This document shows, one piece after another, positions 29,858 to 29,943 of a stretch of DNA of 29,943 bases. The notes beneath the pieces are model-generated. The model was not told where the DNA came from, did no database searches, and worked only from the letters and a program-made list of their open reading frames with translations. Made by a program: the position numbers and the translations under genes. The stretch covers positions 1,434,986 through 1,464,928 of the forward strand of contig BFEA01000055.1 of the NCBI GenBank assembly GCA_003427395.1. The letters run 5' to 3'. Every line of letters begins with the position of its first letter. Position 1 is the first letter of the stretch. The DNA is from Chara braunii (Eukaryota > Streptophyta > Charophyceae > Charales > Characeae).

Positions 29858-29943
<86 letters not shown>
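29858..29943. repeat. (GA)n microsatellite at window end
   Basis: Pure GA dinucleotides run to the last base, preceded by about 100 bases of interrupted GA-rich sequence. Confidence 0.97.

Overview
The window looks like a repeat-rich nuclear contig from a plant-lineage eukaryote. It shows decayed Ty3/gypsy and L1-like retroelements nested with small foldback elements, candidate introns with GT..AG ends, and very long GA/CT microsatellites at both ends and inside. The style of the gypsy polyprotein and the GA-rich flanks remind me of charophyte algae such as Chara. That is an impression from memory and not a proof. No complete host gene can be asserted.

Layout. 1-7.8 kb holds microsatellites, a possible promoter and first exon on the minus strand (720 to 351), a small gene-like locus for a secreted cysteine-rich peptide (4118-4439) lying between an inverted repeat, a SINE-like Pol III box and a 170-bp tandem repeat. 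About 7.8-12.96 kb is an AT-rich, broken L1-type LINE (endonuclease scrap, reverse transcriptase, C-terminal His/Cys region). It is interrupted by a foldback element at 10100-10959 whose removal restores the LINE reading frame.

From 12.97 to 22.3 kb the sequence is GC-richer and apparently non-coding, but it is densely structured. It contains a 120-bp tandem repeat and many perfect short inverted repeats. Its most notable part is an array of ten hairpins (15897-16718) that share an ATCTTA apical loop while their stems change sequence yet stay paired. A second, two-copy hairpin family with compensatory changes lies at 21460-21550. This is the strongest candidate for something undescribed.

From 22.3 to 28.7 kb on the minus strand lies a decayed Ty3/gypsy element. 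In transcription order it reads reverse transcriptase, RNase H, integrase, a 164-nt intron-like segment, then a Gag-like ORF ending in a zinc knuckle. A gag lying 3' of pol and separated by splice signals is an unusual order. All its ORFs are broken by stops and frameshifts, so the copy is dead. The last kilobase is unassigned and runs into another GA microsatellite.
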